DNA of 14,035 bases, from assembly GCA_029880625.1 (NCBI GenBank), contig JAOUOA010000017.1, positions 1 through 14,035 on the forward strand, written 5' to 3'. Under the pieces are notes generated by a model. That model saw nothing but the letters and a program-made list of their open reading frames with translations, was not told where the DNA came from and ran no database searches. Source of the stretch: Spirochaetia bacterium (GTDB lineage: Bacteria > Spirochaetota > Leptospiria > Leptospirales > Leptonemataceae). Made by a program: the position numbers and the translations under genes. Within the stretch, counting starts at the first letter, position 1, and each line of letters starts with the position of its first letter. Below are positions 13,157-14,035 of the stretch, one piece after another.

Positions 13157-13747
13157 ATGATGATAAAGTTTTTAAACAGATACTCCATTCTGTATACACT
13201 GCCGGTGCTGATCGCACTCCTTACCATCAGCTCAGTAATGGTAGGTTCTTTTGCCGGCCATGTCCAGATGCGCCGTCTGGTTGAGCAGGAAGCCCTGGAA
13301 GCATTTCGTGAAAAGATTGCGAGATCCCGGGAAAATCTTGGTTTTCTGCTTCGCGATGGACATACAGCAGGCGTAAATCTTTATGTTGCTTCATTTTCGC
13401 TCAGCAACTATAATGTACTTTCAATTCTTGTGGATGATAGAGGGAAAATTATAAGTTCTACTGAAGGCGAATATTTCGGCGAAATGGATTTTGCAGTATT
13501 AAAAAAAATGCAGAGTCCTTTTTCAGAAAATGATTTTCATGCTTCAGGAATTCAAATTAAAAAAGTAAATGGAGCGGATCACAGGGAGTATCTGCACGGT
13601 ATGATTGATATATGCGGTAAAGATGCCGACTTCAAGGGGAAAAATCTGAAGAACTGCGGATATTTTTATTCAATGAAAAAAACAACTGCAGGAACGTTGA
13701 TGAGAACAGGAATGATTTCACCCCGCCCTGATTCGGAAAACAGATAA
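13157..13747 (+). CDS. truncated sensor protein: membrane anchor plus periplasmic sensing region, no output domain
   Basis: This encodes 196 residues. A membrane helix at about 13-35 ('YTLPVLIALLTISSVMVGSF') is followed by a charged helix (about 39-62, 'MRRLVEQEALEAFREKIARSRENL') and a probable extracytoplasmic alpha/beta sensor ('LSILVDDRGKIISSTEGEYFGEMD', cf. Cache/PAS-like double-sensor domains). It stops after 'KKTTAGTLMRTGMISPRPDSENR'. Sensor histidine kinases, chemoreceptors and GGDEF proteins begin this way but continue with a second membrane helix and a signalling domain. Neither is found in any frame up to the end of the window, so this is a 3'-truncated gene or a stand-alone sensor. 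The last 25 or so residues look unlike the rest and may follow a deletion or frameshift. The ATG has a GGAAG Shine-Dalgarno nearby. Confidence 0.6.
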   Translation: MMIKFLNRYSILYTLPVLIALLTISSVMVGSFAGHVQMRRLVEQEALEAFREKIARSRENLGFLLRDGHTAGVNLYVASFSLSNYNVLSILVDDRGKIISSTEGEYFGEMDFAVLKKMQSPFSENDFHASGIQIKKVNGADHREYLHGMIDICGKDADFKGKNLKNCGYFYSMKKTTAGTLMRTGMISPRPDSENR

Positions 13748-14035
13748 AGATAAAATATTACATTTACAGTCAGTAAAACTGACCAGATTAATAGGTAGGG
13801 TACCTCTAGCGAAAAGATATTAACAGCGCAATTACTGTATAAAAAATAAGAAATCCTATTAAAAATAAAATAAAAACGCTTTACTTCTGATAATAAAAGA
13901 AGAGTTTAAAAGAAAATAAGCTGAAAAAGCCAGGCTTACAAACAGAGAGAAAAAAATCTGTGTTTCATCGCAAAAAATCTAACATAATCTGAATTCAGCC
14001 TATTTTGAACCATAACCCTACCCGCAATCAGAAAA
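13748..14035. other. AT-rich stretch without a supported gene
   Basis: No gene with a start is seen. A small hairpin GTCAG/CTGAC (13769-13773/13779-13783) lacks a T-run. On the minus strand two short frames read as hydrophobic, membrane-like peptides that would join into one only after a frameshift. They could be the remains of a membrane protein, but T-rich DNA gives this impression easily. Confidence 0.35.

Noticed and set aside
13748..14035. Minus-strand hydrophobic frames resembling a two-helix membrane protein
   Set aside because: They need a frameshift to join, lack a start codon, and T-rich DNA easily encodes hydrophobic strings.

Overview
The window looks like a chromosomal segment of a spirochaete. 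The best evidence is a pair of minus-strand genes (6661-8049) whose products carry the FlaB-type flagellin D1 helices. The phrases 'SANGVYT..DR' and 'GSR..SMWIHVGP' are closest, from memory, to leptospiral-type FlaB. Base composition is moderately AT-rich, with no prophage, insertion sequence, integrase or CRISPR array. Several genes are visibly broken, so the segment seems to be slowly decaying.

Layout. (1) 1-509: 5' part of a minus-strand exported or membrane-anchored protein that runs off the left edge. (2) 694-813: a tRNA gene with perfect acceptor, D and T arms but about 49 extra nucleotides in the anticodon loop; a protein gene starts two bases after its last base. (3) 815-3067: a protein resembling the MXAN_6230/SCO0854 RING family with a TerD-like C-terminal domain, interrupted by one in-frame TGA at 1982. 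(4) 3226-4424: a good sigma70-type promoter, then a two-gene operon (conserved protein of unknown function, then a small phospholipase-D-fold protein) with a 4-base ATGA overlap. (5) 4675-6472, minus strand: a hemolysin-III/PAQR membrane protein and a membrane-bound GGDEF diguanylate cyclase, separated by a stretch holding a possible receiver-domain remnant. (6) 6661-8049, minus strand: the flagellin-like pair, 3 bases apart, behind a promoter with a perfect TTGACA -35 box. (7) 8372-8903: two small membrane proteins, the first possibly leaderless. (8) 8922-9855, minus strand: an acidic unknown protein running into a DUF2461 gene that has lost its N-terminus and carries a frameshift. (9) 10191-12959: pyruvate, phosphate dikinase with an unusual insert. 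(10) 13157-13747: the sensor half of a signalling protein with no output domain, followed by 288 AT-rich bases.

The items most worth pursuing are the flagellin-like pair, the interrupted tRNA joined to its downstream gene, and the RING/TerD gene with its TGA. One flagellin-like protein has a Sec signal peptide in place of the flagellin N-terminal D0 helix. In a spirochaete, whose flagella lie in the periplasm, this suggests a route to the filament or its surroundings that bypasses the flagellar export apparatus. Family names are from memory and pattern recognition; no search was run.
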